The notes beneath the pieces are model-generated. The model saw nothing but the letters and a program-made list of their open reading frames with translations. It made no database searches and was not told the DNA's origin. Shown one piece after another: positions 41,939 to 52,720 of a stretch of DNA of 64,000 bases (positions are counted from its first letter, which is position 1; every line of letters starts with the position of its first letter). Origin of the DNA: Aphelidium insulamus. Lineage: Eukaryota; Aphelidiomycota; Aphelidea; Aphelidiaceae. A program made the position numbers and the translations under genes. The stretch covers positions 1 through 64,000 of the forward strand of contig JAZDSV010000016.1 in NCBI GenBank assembly GCA_036784855.1. The letters run 5' to 3'.

Positions 41939-43807
41939 ATGTCCACGGCTGGCAGCACACCCATGTCGCCGCCACTTCGACGCGGTCGACGCATTCTGTG
42001 CCTGGACGGCGGCGGAATTCGCGGCCTGATTGAACTGACCATCCTGGCGGAGATTGAGCGCAAGACTGGGCGCAAGGTGCGCAGAGAGACAGTCTGTCAC
42101 TGCAACTGTTAACTGGCACCGTGCACATATACAGATCCATGAAATGTTTGATCTGGTCGCGGGCACATCGACTGGCGGCACAATTGGTGCGTGTTCTACT
42201 TGATCCCCAACCAACTCATCGTGCCCTCAGCCCTGGTCATGGGGTTGAACTTGCAGGCGTGTCACTCTCCCGCTGGCGGCAAGTTCATATTGTACCTATA
42301 TTATGTTTAGATACACTAACTAATTTCTCTTAGATCGGCCAGAGGGCGAAACACTGACCGAGGGCCTGATATACTTGTACAAGCAGCTGGCGGCAAAGAT
42401 ATTGCGCCCGGCCTACTTTCCCAACAACGATGTACTCTCCACGGCGCAGAATCTGGGACGTTTCTGGGTGTCGTGGGCGGCCAAGGCGTATCTGAGTACA
42501 TGCACTCATTGATGTCGACCTGCAAACATTTAAACTAAACTGTGCAGATCTGGGGTACGGCGGAGCGCAGTACTCCACCGCTGCACTGGAGCAAATGTCT
42601 CGCCAGTACCTGCAACCCACGCCCGATATGCTGTACCGCGGCGAGCTGACAGAGTTTGAACTGAATATGCCACACCACCCACACACCAAGGTGCGGGAGG
42701 CTGTCATCACTATGTATAATGAATACTTTAATGTGCAGACATGCGTGGTGTCGACGTGCAAAATCGGTCCTGCCGGCTTCATACCGTACCTGTTCCGGTC
42801 GTACAAACTGCCGCTACACCACGAAATGCCGTCCACTGTAATCACAAATCAGTACCCGCGCGGGCTGGAAGACACATGGGGCGTGTCGGCTTTCAACAAT
42901 CAAGTGTACGTCACGTCGGGCGGTGGGGGCTTTGTGCGATGTACGGCCGGCATATGGGAGGCAGCGCGCGCCACGTCGGCTGCTCCGGGAATATTTGCTC
43001 CCATTGAGTTGGGTATATAGTGTGTCACATATATATTTGCAACTTCATGTAATATGTGATGTCAGCGGCGCACACGGTGTTTGAAGAGGCGGCACAGGCG
43101 AGTGGCAAGGGCGCGCCCGAAGACACAATTATTTCCTTTGTCGACGGCGGTGTTGTGGCCAATAATCCCACCGAGCTCGCCATTGAGGAGGCATTTGCAC
43201 TCTGGCCCACGGATCCTATCGACTGTGTCGTCTCGCTGGGAACCGGTGCAAACCAGTGGTCTACTGACAAGCGGTACAACTGCATTACATAGTATGTCCA
43301 CACATGATAACTGTATACGTAGCGTGTTCACACTGCGCGACGGATCCGACATTGGCAACCTGTCCATGATTCGGTGGGCGCTCACCATGGACGACTTGAT
43401 CACCAATTCAGAGGCCACTCACCGCAGAGTGCGCACCAGAATCAGCCGTCGCAACGCTCCCAGAAAGGGTGAACAGGTAAATTGGATTAAATACTGATTC
43501 TGTAAGTCTAACTTACTGCACACCACAGGAGCGCGGACCGTGCCGCGACCCGTTCCGAGACTGCACCTACTTTAGACTCAATCCGCAAGCACTGCCGCGC
43601 GCCTATTCCATGACGGAGTGGCGGCCGGAACTGTTGGCGGAGATGCAGGCGAAAGCAAGTGCCTACGTGCGCACCTCTGTCATCCAGGAACAGCTGGATG
43701 TGCTGTGTGATATCCTGACGGAGAGCGCGGGCTGGCGGGAGCGGGCAAGAAAGTTCCGCGGTCGACCCGTCACCTCACTCATGCCGCCCGAGTGTCAGCT
43801 GATGTAA
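41939..43807 (+). CDS. Patatin-like (iPLA2-type) phospholipase/lipase
   Basis: Nine exons (41939-42076, 42135-42186, 42231-42278, 42334-42495, 42548-42690, 42739-43012, 43066-43291, 43323-43476, 43529-43807) join in phase to 491 residues. The oxyanion motif LDGGGIRG, nucleophile elbow VAGTSTGG (Gly-x-Ser-x-Gly) and catalytic Asp in [15 protein letters not shown] form the Ser-Asp dyad site. VVSLGTG closes the domain. It would hydrolyse acyl esters of phospholipids or neutral lipids, in the cytosol or at membranes; there is no signal peptide. Intron 3 (42279-42333) starts GCAAGT and is a GC-AG intron fixed by phase. The seventh intron (43292-43322) is only 31 nt. The sixth exon's start intron (42691-42738) is frame-neutral but supported by family spacing. 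Confidence 0.88.
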
Positions 43808-43952
43808 TTCATCTGGGACGCACTATTTATTATATAGAGTTATATGTATTTGTGTATGTACTTTGTGCTACTTGGTACAGTGTGGTATGTACATTATTTA
43901 CAACAGAATTCCATGTTACATAAGTACAAGCAAGAAGAGAATCGGCTATGCG

Positions 43953-45415
43953 TCACTGGTCAGCCTCAATTTCGCGCAACAGAGCAAAGTCGCGCTCCAG
44001 CAGCTCGGTGAGAGTGCCCTGACCGCTGGGTGCAAAGGATCCGGCATCAGCATCGCCAACAAAGCGACCATCGACACGGTTCGAATCGATCTGCAACAAC
44101 TGTTGGCGCACCGACCTGACACGCTCCTCCTGGTTATGCTGCTTCTCCATCGTGTCAATTAGCTGCAATAATAAGATGTATATTAGATTAATTGGTACTT
44201 AATGCAAAAAAAAAATATTCTACATACTTTACGGCGCAGACTCTGCTCTTCTTCTTGCAGAAAGTACCACTCATTACGCTCAAACTGCAATTGGCGGTGA
44301 AGAGCGAGCAGGTCACCCTGGATCTGATGCAGCTGCTGGTCGACGGAATGATGGGCCAACGAGTGCGTGACCATGTTGGCCAGGCGGCCGTACGTCGACT
44401 TTACGCGATTCACCAACGATTTGGCGGCTGTGCCGGCCTTGTGTGTGCTGCTGCCACTGCTCTCTTCATCGTACACACAGAGCAGATCGTAGATATCGTC
44501 GTGTACCTCTTCCAGCAGGGCCGCCACCTGTGCCTGACCTGACAGCAAAGATAGATTACACTAAGCAATAGTGTATCAGACCTACTGCTTGCCTGTGGGC
44601 ACGGCATCCGTCTCGGCGGACCACTTGGGCGGCACAAATTTGCCATCAACGCGCGACTGTTCAATGTCGCTCACGTCAGTCTGCAGGCGGTGCAGTGCGT
44701 CAACGTCCACGCGCGGCTGCTTTGCTTTCTTGGTCGGCGGTGCATTCGTGGCGGCCTTCATGTCGGCCAGCGTGCGCTGGATGCCGCGCAAGCGCTCAAT
44801 GAGGCCGCGAATAAAGGGGCCGGCCTGCACAGCGCCATTGCCCAGCATTTCACGCACCAAGTTGCGACAGTGCGCCACCGTGGCGCTCACTACACTGTCG
44901 CTGTCTGTCGTGGCGGCTGCGGCGGCAATTTCCTCCAACTGATCGCCCAGCTGCACCACCTCGCTGTCGTTGTAGGCGCCGCGTTCATGCAGATACTCGA
45001 GCCGGTTCTCCACTGCCTTCAACTTGTCCCACTCCTTGCCGTGGCCAGGTGGTGCTGCTGGCTGCTCTCCTGCTTGTCGCTGTCCATCGTCGTCACCAAT
45101 TCCACCACTGCCAATTCCACCAACGCCAAAGTCCACCTTGTGCGCGCAGTGCGTGAGCAAGTGGAACGTGTCAAACAGTGCGGCGTGCAGTGGCTGCAAC
45201 TGTTCCGCGGGCACCGAGTCGATGTCGCGCGCAATGTCGCCGCTGATGGCCGTGTACTCGGCCGTGAAGGCGTCCAGCTGTGCCGCCTCGGCTGGCTGGC
45301 CACCGCTGACTGCCGAGTATTGACGCAGACGCTCCTGTAGCTGCTGGAGGCGCTTCAAGTGCGCCGTGGACTGCTTGTCCGCCCCGCCTGCCGGTACTAC
45401 TTGGTCCGTGGTCAT
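43953..45415 (-). CDS. DUF2408-like coiled-coil protein, copy A
   Basis: Exons 44593-45415, 44228-44538 and 43953-44162 give 447 residues. The protein is helical and contains the pattern SRVDGKFV...VPTGQAQVAALLEEVHDDIYDLL; a second, shorter version near the C-terminus reads NRVDGRFVGD then APSGQGTLTELLERDFALLREI. An RVDGKF...P-GQA...LLEE...LL pattern is what I associate with the fungal DUF2408 family, of unknown function; this is recall, not a search. NRLEYLHERGAYNDSEVVQL is a further conserved block. It has no signal or membrane segment. It is a tandem duplicate of the next gene, with the same intron positions and phases. The first intron (44539-44592) is GC-AG (GCAAGC) while the same intron in copy B is GT-AG. 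Confidence 0.6.
44539..44592 (-). other. GC-AG intron in DUF2408-like copy A
   Basis: The donor reads ACAG|GCAAGC and the acceptor CTGTCAG. Phase and the conserved protein TGQAQVAALL fix both ends. The equivalent intron of copy B (46381-46439) has donor GTATGT. Confidence 0.8.
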
Positions 45416-45736
45416 GACTGCTGTGGGGTGTTTGACTGCGGCTATCTACACCGCTGCTGGAAGGGGGACCTGTGGCACACGGCTACTTATATGTGCGATG
45501 GGCGGTGTGTCATGGTTGTTGACGTGTCCGCTGACTCAACCAGCTTGCATCATCTGCATACTCAACCAAGCTGCAATGTTCCCGTGGCGAACAGCCAGTC
45601 ATACTGTGTGACAGACAGCCAGACATGGCTCCCTGTCACTGTCATGGCGTCCCTGACAGTTATGCAGCACTTTGAACAAATGATATGTATTTGTGCACAA
45701 TGCAAACGATGCAGACATCTTGTTATACATAGCGCC

Positions 45737-47199
45737 TCAGTCATTGACTTCGATCTCGCGCAGCATGGCAAAGTTACGTTCCAGCAGCTCGGCCAGGGTG
45801 CCTTGTCCGGCGGGGGCAAAGTCGTCGCCACCGCGGTCTCCAATAAAGCGTCCATCCACGCGGCTCGAGTCAATCTTCAGCAGGCGGTCACGCATGTCTG
45901 CTATGCGCGTCTGCAGCTCGTGCTCTTTGGCCACCGTGTCGGCAACCTGTCATTAAATGAATGTGGCACACAGTCATGCAATAAAAATACGCACCTTTCG
46001 GCGCAGTCCGCGCTCGTCAAAGCGTAGAAAGTACCACTCGTTGCGCGCCGAGTGCAGCTGACGGTTCAGTGCCAGCAGCTCGCTCTGCACGCCATGCAGT
46101 CGATCGTCTACCGCGCCGTGTGCCAGCGACATGGTGATCATGTCGGCAATGCGGCCATACGACGACGAGACGGCGCGGCCGACTCGGTGCGCCAGAGACT
46201 TCACGGCAGATGCGCTGTCATGCAGTGCATGCGTCACTCGCTCTGCCGCAGCTTGCGTTACCTCCTCGGCGCGCGTGGGCATATCATTATCAGACTTGGC
46301 CGTCAGTTCATCATGCACGCAAAGCAGATCGTAAATGTTTTCGTGCGCTTCCTCCACGAGGGCCGACACCTCTGCCTGGCCTACATACATATCAGCATGG
46401 CACTTTATATCACTCACCACATTACAGGTGCTTACATACCACTGGGAACGGGGTCCGTCTGCGAGGACCATCCCGCCGGCACAAACTTGCCATCCACACG
46501 CGACAGTTCCACTTCATTCACCGAGTCCTGCAGCTTGGACAGCTTGGACATGTCCACACTCTTGCTCTCCAGTGCGTCGCTCTTCATGTCGGCAAGATTG
46601 CGCAAGATGTCGCGCAAGCGGTCAACAAGGCCGCGGATAAAGTCCCCGGCCTGACTGGCGCCACTGCTCTGCATCTCGCGCACCAGATGCCGACAGTGGG
46701 CCAACATGGCGCGCAAACTACCACTACCACCGCACTCATCTTGCGGTGTCGCGATTCCCGCCGCAATGCTGTTGATTTGCTCGTGCAGGGCTCGCAGCTC
46801 GTCGCCACTGTACGCCCGGCGCTCGTGCAGGTACTCGAGACGATTCTTGACGGCCGTCAGTGTGTCCCACTGCTCGCCCAGGTCCAACTGAGCCGCCTCC
46901 TCGCGCCCGTTACCAATGTGCACGCGGTCCCAGCAGTGGGCAAGCAGATGGAACGCGTCAAACAGTGCCGTGTGCAGCGGGCCCAGTTGCACCTCGGGCA
47001 CTGAGTCGATATCGCGCGAGATGTCACTGCTGATGGCGGTGTATTCGGCCGTGAATGCATCCAGCTGCGCGATGGTGGGAACGGCGCTAATGCCCGAGAA
47101 CTGCCGCAGACGCTCCTGCAGCTGTCGCAAGCGCTTCAGGTGCCCAGTGGGCGGTTGCTCGGTGGTAGAGTCTGGAGATTCTGTTGCTTCTGTCGTCAT
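45737..47199 (-). CDS. DUF2408-like coiled-coil protein, copy B
   Basis: Exons 46440-47199, 45995-46380 and 45737-45946 give 451 residues, collinear with copy A throughout: HLKRLRQLQERLRQFSGIS, LDAFTAEYTAISSDISRDID, NRLEYLHERRAYSGDELRAL, SRVDGKFVPAGW, GQAEVSALVEEAHENIYDLL and SSRVDGRFIGD. The last exon has exactly the same length (210 nt) in both copies. The central linker is longer here, with an extra Thr/Asp-rich segment. Both copies are transcribed in the same direction with about 320 bases between them. Divergence is enough that both appear maintained as functional proteins. Molecular role is unknown. Confidence 0.6.
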
Positions 47200-47530
47200 T
47201 TCGGTGTGGTTGCTGCGAGTTGCACGCCGAGGGAATATACCGCGTCACATAGCCAGCATCATCCATATTTGACGCATAATTGCGTAGTATGCATAGTTGG
47301 ATGACGTGGCGCGGCAAATCGCCGAAGCGGGCGACACCCAAAGCAAATTACTGCCACGCCAGCAATCAGTCTGAAACTCCGGCAAGGTTACACAAGCGCC
47401 CTGTTTCAGGCGTTTCAGACGTGTTTCACGCGTTTCACCTGTTTCAGCCCGTCAGAGATAAAAGGGGCCGCTGTTTTGCGCACACTCGGTAGATCACTTC
47501 CTCTTCTGCTTCAATTCTTTTTTAACTGTC
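47200..47530 (+). promoter_or_regulatory. Promoter region with GTTTCA array and TATA box
   Basis: Between 47403 and 47447 five copies of GTTTCAG/GTTTCAC occur about 9-10 bases apart, roughly one helical turn, followed by GATAAAAGGG (47458-47467), a TATA-like box 63 bases before the ATG at 47531. This looks like a strong inducible promoter for the secreted protein. Confidence 0.5.
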
Positions 47531-48118
47531 ATGCGCACATCAGTTGCCACTGTTCCAGTACTACTGTTGGCTGCCATTGCACGCGTGCAGTCAACGGCAA
47601 TCCCGTTCGTGCCATTTGTGCCAGACAGCATCAATTGCCAGGTCGAGGTGACCACGGACAACGGGGCCGACTTTGAGCTGAGGCACATCGTCAACAACCA
47701 GTATTTAGCCTATAAATCGATGGGCCAGCCCCAGGACGCAATTCAAAACACCCAAATGTTCAATGTCACCGTGCCCAAGGTGCAGGACATCTATCTCTAC
47801 GTGGCCAACGGTCCATTTTTCTCGCTGCTGACATGCTACGACCAGAAGGGACGAAAGTTTATTCAGGCAAGCGGCAACGGCGACGTGTCTCAGGATTGGA
47901 AACAGCTGGGCTTTACGGATCCAGTGCCGAAATGCAATCCCATTAGTCCGTACAGTGTGAAAGAGGACTATCACCCATTCAAGTATCCGTACTGGGTGTC
48001 GGGACACTGCGAGACATCGACGGAGCACAATTTTCCTGCCATGTATTACATCAACCTGGAGCCGATAATCTCCACCCAGGACAATCTGGTGCCGGTGGGG
48101 GAGACCAAGACACCGTAA
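47531..48118 (+). CDS. Secreted protein, 195 residues, unrecognised
   Basis: It starts with a signal peptide (MRTSVATVPVLLLAAIARVQ) cleaved near STA. The mature chain is beta-rich with four cysteines (INCQVEVTTD, LLTCYDQKG, PKCNPISPY, SGHCETSTEH), probably two disulphides, and has an FFSLLTCYDQKGRKFIQASG segment suggestive of a small beta-barrel. No family was recognised. A clear TATA box and a GTTTCA array lie upstream, suggesting regulated high expression. No intron is needed. An AATAAA lies about 20 bases after the stop. Confidence 0.7.
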   Translation: MRTSVATVPVLLLAAIARVQSTAIPFVPFVPDSINCQVEVTTDNGADFELRHIVNNQYLAYKSMGQPQDAIQNTQMFNVTVPKVQDIYLYVANGPFFSLLTCYDQKGRKFIQASGNGDVSQDWKQLGFTDPVPKCNPISPYSVKEDYHPFKYPYWVSGHCETSTEHNFPAMYYINLEPIISTQDNLVPVGETKTP

Positions 48119-48270
48119 TGCCGCCACAGAAGCACAGAATAAATAGCTCTACATACATATCAGTATACTTTCTGTGCACTCTTTACATTTTATTGCACAT
48201 ATTCAGCGTGACGCGACAGCACGCGGATGTGTCATATGTAGAGGCAATACAGCCAGCACACAAAATAGTA

Positions 48271-50263
48271 ATGGAAACGCTGCTTCAGAGCACCATCGAC
48301 GCCTGGCGCGCCACGGATGGACCCTGCGCCGGTGCCGGTGGTCCGCAAGACACTCACCCGCAACCGCATGCACTTGCCGGCGATGACGCTATACGGGCAT
48401 TGGCGACGCAGCTGCTGGCAGCGGTGCAGAACCGCCGCCAATTGGTGCTTGATCGCTGTGGAGCGGAGCAGGTTGGCGTCCATCTGCTGCCACATGCACA
48501 CCTATATCTCTCACTGCCGTGCTGTGAGTAGGCGGCCATCACAGCTCTGCAACACCAGCTGGGCCGTGTGGGGCCTGATGCTGAAGCGGTAGATGTACTT
48601 GCGGGGACCGATTCGCAATCTGTGACAGCTTCCGATACCGCCGACGTGACGCTGTGTCTGCGAGACCGTTTGCATAGTCTGCAGCAGCGCAGAAAATCTC
48701 TTCGAAAGGTACTTGACGCATCTGACAATTGACTTGATATGCAACCCTGACACTCGTGCTTACAAGTTGGTGGATGGGGTGGAGACTGAGCTGAGCGGCA
48801 AGCTGCGTCAAATAAGACAGCTAGAGGCACTACTAGGCGGCACTAGTGCCACTGAAGAGAGCGGGTCTACGAACTTGACACTGTATGAACGACTCGACTC
48901 GGCGTCCCAGTCGCTAAATACACTGCTGGATGCAAGGAGTGCCCGAGCCGCCAACGTCCGTCAACATTGCACAGACATTGCCTCGCTGTGCCGCGTCTTG
49001 GGCCTGCAAGATTTCGATTCACTGGACGGAGATGTGGCGCAGGCTGTGCGCGCTGTAAATGACGCCGAGGCGTCATTGTCTGAACCTGATATGCAAAGAT
49101 ATCTGAGCTCCGAGTGGCTGCAGCGTTTGGAGACTTGTCGCGTGGACTTGGCCAAGCAGCGCGACGAACAGATGGCGATTGTGCGTGCTCTGCGCCAGAA
49201 GTTGGCAACCGTGCGCGATCTGCTTCAGTGTATAGACGCAGACGATGGCATCATCGCCAATGAGGATGATGTCAATGATGGCAAGGAAGAAACTCTGGCG
49301 TTAACAGGCATTGATGAAGACGATGAAGACTGCAGTCAGCAGTGCATTGACAAGTTGACTGCCGAGTACGATCAAATGTCGGCATCGTGGCAGCGTGTCC
49401 GCGGTGCTCGCCTCCAAAAGGTTCGGGTTTTGATGAGTGTTGCCTACATCCTGCTCAGATATGTATAGCTGTTGTCGCGGTTGGAAGAGAAGATGACTTT
49501 GTATCGCCTCAGTGAACATCTGCGTCAGTGCATTTGGGACAGTGTTGGCTCACCTGATAGTGATCACTATGCCGAGCGCATCATCGACTGCGTGAGCAGG
49601 CTGGATGCCGCATTCGGCGACGCCGTGGACATTATCGGACTGGCACACAGTCGGCGCCAGTTAATTGCGCAAATGACGGCGTTTGAGCACAGTGCATCGG
49701 ATCCGCGACGCCTGTTCAAGAGCTCGTTCCAGCTGAATGAGGAGGAGCGATTCCGCAAGACCAGCTACCCCTCCCTGCTGGCCATCGAGTCCAAACTGCG
49801 CACAGCCGTGCTTAAATGGGAGCAGAGGGAGTGTGATGTGTTACTCTTTGATTATCGAACTCACAAATGTGCAGGAACCAAACAGCGATTCTACTACGAC
49901 GAAGATGCTTGGTGGCTGAGTGATGCGACTGCCAGCAACGATCGCCCATCGTTCCTACAACTGCTGGACGGCGAAATCAGCAATCGCTTCATCAATACTG
50001 GCGTGTTTGAATTCTTTGTACGCGGCACCAACAATGCGTCTGCCGCACACCAGAAAAAGGTGTCAAGCAGCGTGCCGCATCTGCAAAAGACCTCGGTGTC
50101 CCCACGCCAGACAATTGGACAGAGCGGTGGCAAGAAGCCGCAGACGGCGCCTAATAGTGGCCGCCGAACTTCGGCACCGATGCAGAAACCACTGAGCACT
50201 TTACGCCGCAATGCCAGCGATCTAGACATTGGCTCCAAGGAGAATGCTGCGCCCAGACTCTGA
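48271..50263 (+). CDS. PRC1/Ase1/MAP65 antiparallel microtubule bundler
   Basis: Exons 48271-48471, 48532-48708, 48767-49420 and 49469-50263 join in phase to 608 residues. Long coiled-coil dimerisation and rod regions (LHSLQQRRKSLRK, then LVDGVETELSGKLRQIRQLE) lead to the signature microtubule-binding domain: SDPRRLFKSSFQLNEEERFR then KTSYPSLLAIESKLRTAVLKWEQ, matching the Ase1 pattern DPxRLFxxxxxLLxEEKxRK...LPKLxxxLxxxxxxWE (the motif is given in pieces). A Ser/Lys-rich tail with SPR and TLRRN sites, likely Cdk/Aurora targets, ends the protein. PRC1 crosslinks antiparallel microtubules in the spindle midzone and supports cytokinesis. Confidence 0.8.
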
Positions 50264-50406
50264 TACCATTGTAAATATATTCTCTGAATGCTATTATCTT
50301 AAATATGACAAGCATTGCCGGACGAGTCTTTAGCGCAGACATGTCTCCGTGACAGTGAACACAGAACGCCACAAAATACATTCAATCGATTGTCGAACAC
50401 CGCGCA

Positions 50407-51048
50407 ATGAACGTGAAGGAGCTGGCGCGCAGCGTGTACAAGTTCTGGTTCGAGGGTATGCCGGCAGACGTGGCGGCGCCCATCCCACCCGCGATCTTCA
50501 AGCGGTGGTACGGTGGCAGCGATGACGCCGTAATACAGTCGCAGTTCGGCGACGCGGTGGCCGAGTGCCTGCGTCTGCACCGCGACCACCCGGACCAGCT
50601 GGCCGAGTTCCGTGCCACCGCCGAGGGCACCGTCTCGCTCATACTGCTGGTGGACCAGTTCACACGGTCTCTGTACCGTGACACCGCGCAGGCGTTCGCC
50701 GGGGATGAGCTGGCACGCGACCTCACTCAGCATGCCATCACGCGGGGACTGGACAAGCAGCTGGCGCCGGCCCCGCGCTGTTTCGCGTACATGCCGCTGC
50801 AGCATGCCGAGGACCGAATGTTGCAGGCGCAGAGTGTGCGCGTGTACGGGGATCTGCTGGCCGAGGTGGCTGGGCAGCCGGTTGAGCAGAGTGTCGCGGG
50901 GTTCCTCAAGTTTGCCCGCGAGCACAAGGAGGTGGTGGACCAGTTTGGCCGGTTCCCGCACAGAAATGCATTCCTCGGACGCGTCACCACGCCCGAGGAG
51001 GCCGCCTATCTGGCCGGTGGTGGACACACGTTTGCCGTGTCAAAGTAG
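50407..51048 (+). CDS. DUF924 family protein
   Basis: A single exon gives 213 residues, the usual family size. Family blocks are KFWFEGMP near the N-terminus, ILLVDQFTRSLYRDTAQAFA in the centre, AYMPLQHAEDRMLQAQSV and FGRFPHRNAFLGRVTTPEEA at the C-terminus. DUF924 proteins are all-helical, TPR-like in fold, widespread in bacteria, fungi and protists; no biochemical role is established that I know of. It contains no intron, unlike most neighbours, and is GC-rich, which would fit an old bacterial origin but does not prove it. Confidence 0.85.
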   Translation: MNVKELARSVYKFWFEGMPADVAAPIPPAIFKRWYGGSDDAVIQSQFGDAVAECLRLHRDHPDQLAEFRATAEGTVSLILLVDQFTRSLYRDTAQAFAGDELARDLTQHAITRGLDKQLAPAPRCFAYMPLQHAEDRMLQAQSVRVYGDLLAEVAGQPVEQSVAGFLKFAREHKEVVDQFGRFPHRNAFLGRVTTPEEAAYLAGGGHTFAVSK

Positions 51049-51524
51049 TGGGCACTTAATACACACCATTTGTCCCCGCATGGAGTCCCGGGAACTAAAC
51101 TTTATTGCAGTGTGCCCCGCGCGAACCGCTTTAAATAGGCACTCGTTGGCCTTGCATAAGCTCCTCATACGTAGGTACGGGCGGCAATAGAGCCAGTGGT
51201 GGCAACACTTCACTACTATCCAGGTCCAATCGCAATCCCATGACTGAAGGCTATCTGCGATCTCATTCCGCGTCAGCTGGGCATATTCGCGCCGACGCTG
51301 CAAATATCGCTCCAGCCCACCGTAATACTTTCTGATTTAGGCTACGAAGTCTTTCTCCTAGTCAAGCCGCTGGGAATTTCGTGCTGACTCTGCACATATC
51401 GCTCCAGCCTACCGTAATACCTGCCTGATTAACGCGCGCGATGTTTGCTGCGAAACAACCCTGTTTTGTGACCCTGATTTTCTTTCGTCGTGTCTGAAAA
51501 AGCGGTCCGCAACTTTGCTTTGCG
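51049..51524. other. Intergenic with a repeated TATCGCTCCAGCC segment
   Basis: The words ATATCGCTCCAGCC and CACCGTAATAC/TACCGTAATAC occur twice (about 51304-51330 and 51396-51420), a short diverged direct repeat of roughly 90-bp period. No gene was recognised. Confidence 0.5.
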
Positions 51525-52720
51525 ATGTCGGCCGAGCCGGGCGAGCTGCAGCCTGAGTTAAAGCGCGCCAAATTGATCTATGTCCGGGCATTAGATGAAG
51601 ATACCGATTTGGTCGTTCCGTTGAATATAGAGGATGACAACAGCAGCGACGGTTCGCCTGAACTCGACGATTTCGACGAGCATGTTAAGGAAAACGCAAA
51701 AAATTTGGCGGCGCTACTGAAGCGCGAGCCAGCAACGTTGTCCGCCGACGGTTTATACAGATTTCAGACTTTGACAGCAAGCAGCGTGCCGTCGCATGTC
51801 ATGTACCCCGGTTACTACAAGAGATGCTTGCCGATCGCTTCGATTGCGGAGTTGGCATCTCTCTTTGAGAACGTTTTACCGTCCGACTGGCGCGCTCGTG
51901 TGTCGGACGTCGTTGCTAGCAGATCAATCGTCTCCGAGCAAAGATATTTTCGTTGTCTTCCAGAAGACGCATTAGAGGTATGCCTCATCTTCACATACCC
52001 TGAGCTCAACATTAGACTACAATTGCAATTCGATATTGCGGATTTGCTAGCATTGGAGAATTACGCCGTAGGTGGCGTAACAGATGATACTATTCTCGTG
52101 GACGAATGCGTGTCTTTCATTACAGAAAAGAAACGGGCTGCCGCATTTCGTGGTGGAGACAGATGGTACCGTCAAAGTCGGTGCTGCCAGGCACTTGCCT
52201 CAATGATTGCTTGTAACAAACCGGCGTTTTTACTCACGCAGTACCAATTTAAACTATTTGTCCCTGCCCACGATCGTGTCAACACTTACCCGCCTGGTCT
52301 TGAAATGGGCTCGACAAGCGAATCCGCTTTCCTTGAGGCAATAGCGATATGTTTGCTTGCGAGCCCGCAAGGTTTGCCAGATAAGACTCCTATCAAAGTA
52401 AATTTTCAATGCGCGTTCGCGACGCGAAATCATCCGAAATTAAAGGAATCGATAAACGCCTGCGGTCAACTTCGGAGGCCCCTGTGCCGGAGTTGCGATT
52501 TGGGAAACGATCGGCTGGCGACCAGGATCAGTTCTACGAGCGTAGCGTTCGAGTCGTGTCGGTGACTGAGGTGGACACTTTACCGCCAGTGATTGAACAT
52601 GTTGAATTATTGGATGACGATGAAAAATCAGTTGCATTGCAGACATTCGAGTCATCCGTGACGGAAAATGCTGAAGCAATTCAGGCGCTGAGTCGGACAT
52701 CAAAATGCTATGAGGAGTAA
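51525..52720 (+). CDS. Unrecognised protein with lower-GC coding sequence
   Basis: The first exon, 51525-52397, can be joined in phase to 52478-52720 by an 80-nt intron (GTAAAT...CGGAG), giving 371 residues. A shorter 48-nt intron would instead end at 52565. The second version ends with an acidic helix (TFESSVTENAEAIQALSR) echoing one near the N-terminus (DFDEHVKENAKNLAALLKR). Ordered blocks include VPSHVMYPGYYKRCLPIASI and RWYRQSRCCQALASMIA. No signal or membrane helix is present. Codon third positions are clearly less GC-rich than in neighbouring genes, suggesting a recent arrival or an accessory family. A remote link to effector-like multigene families is possible but not supported by a motif. 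Confidence 0.5.

Noticed and set aside
50407-51048. DUF924 gene as a recent bacterial transfer
   Set aside because: It is intronless and resembles bacterial members, but its GC content and codon use match the neighbours and the family is common in eukaryotes, so recent transfer is not supported.
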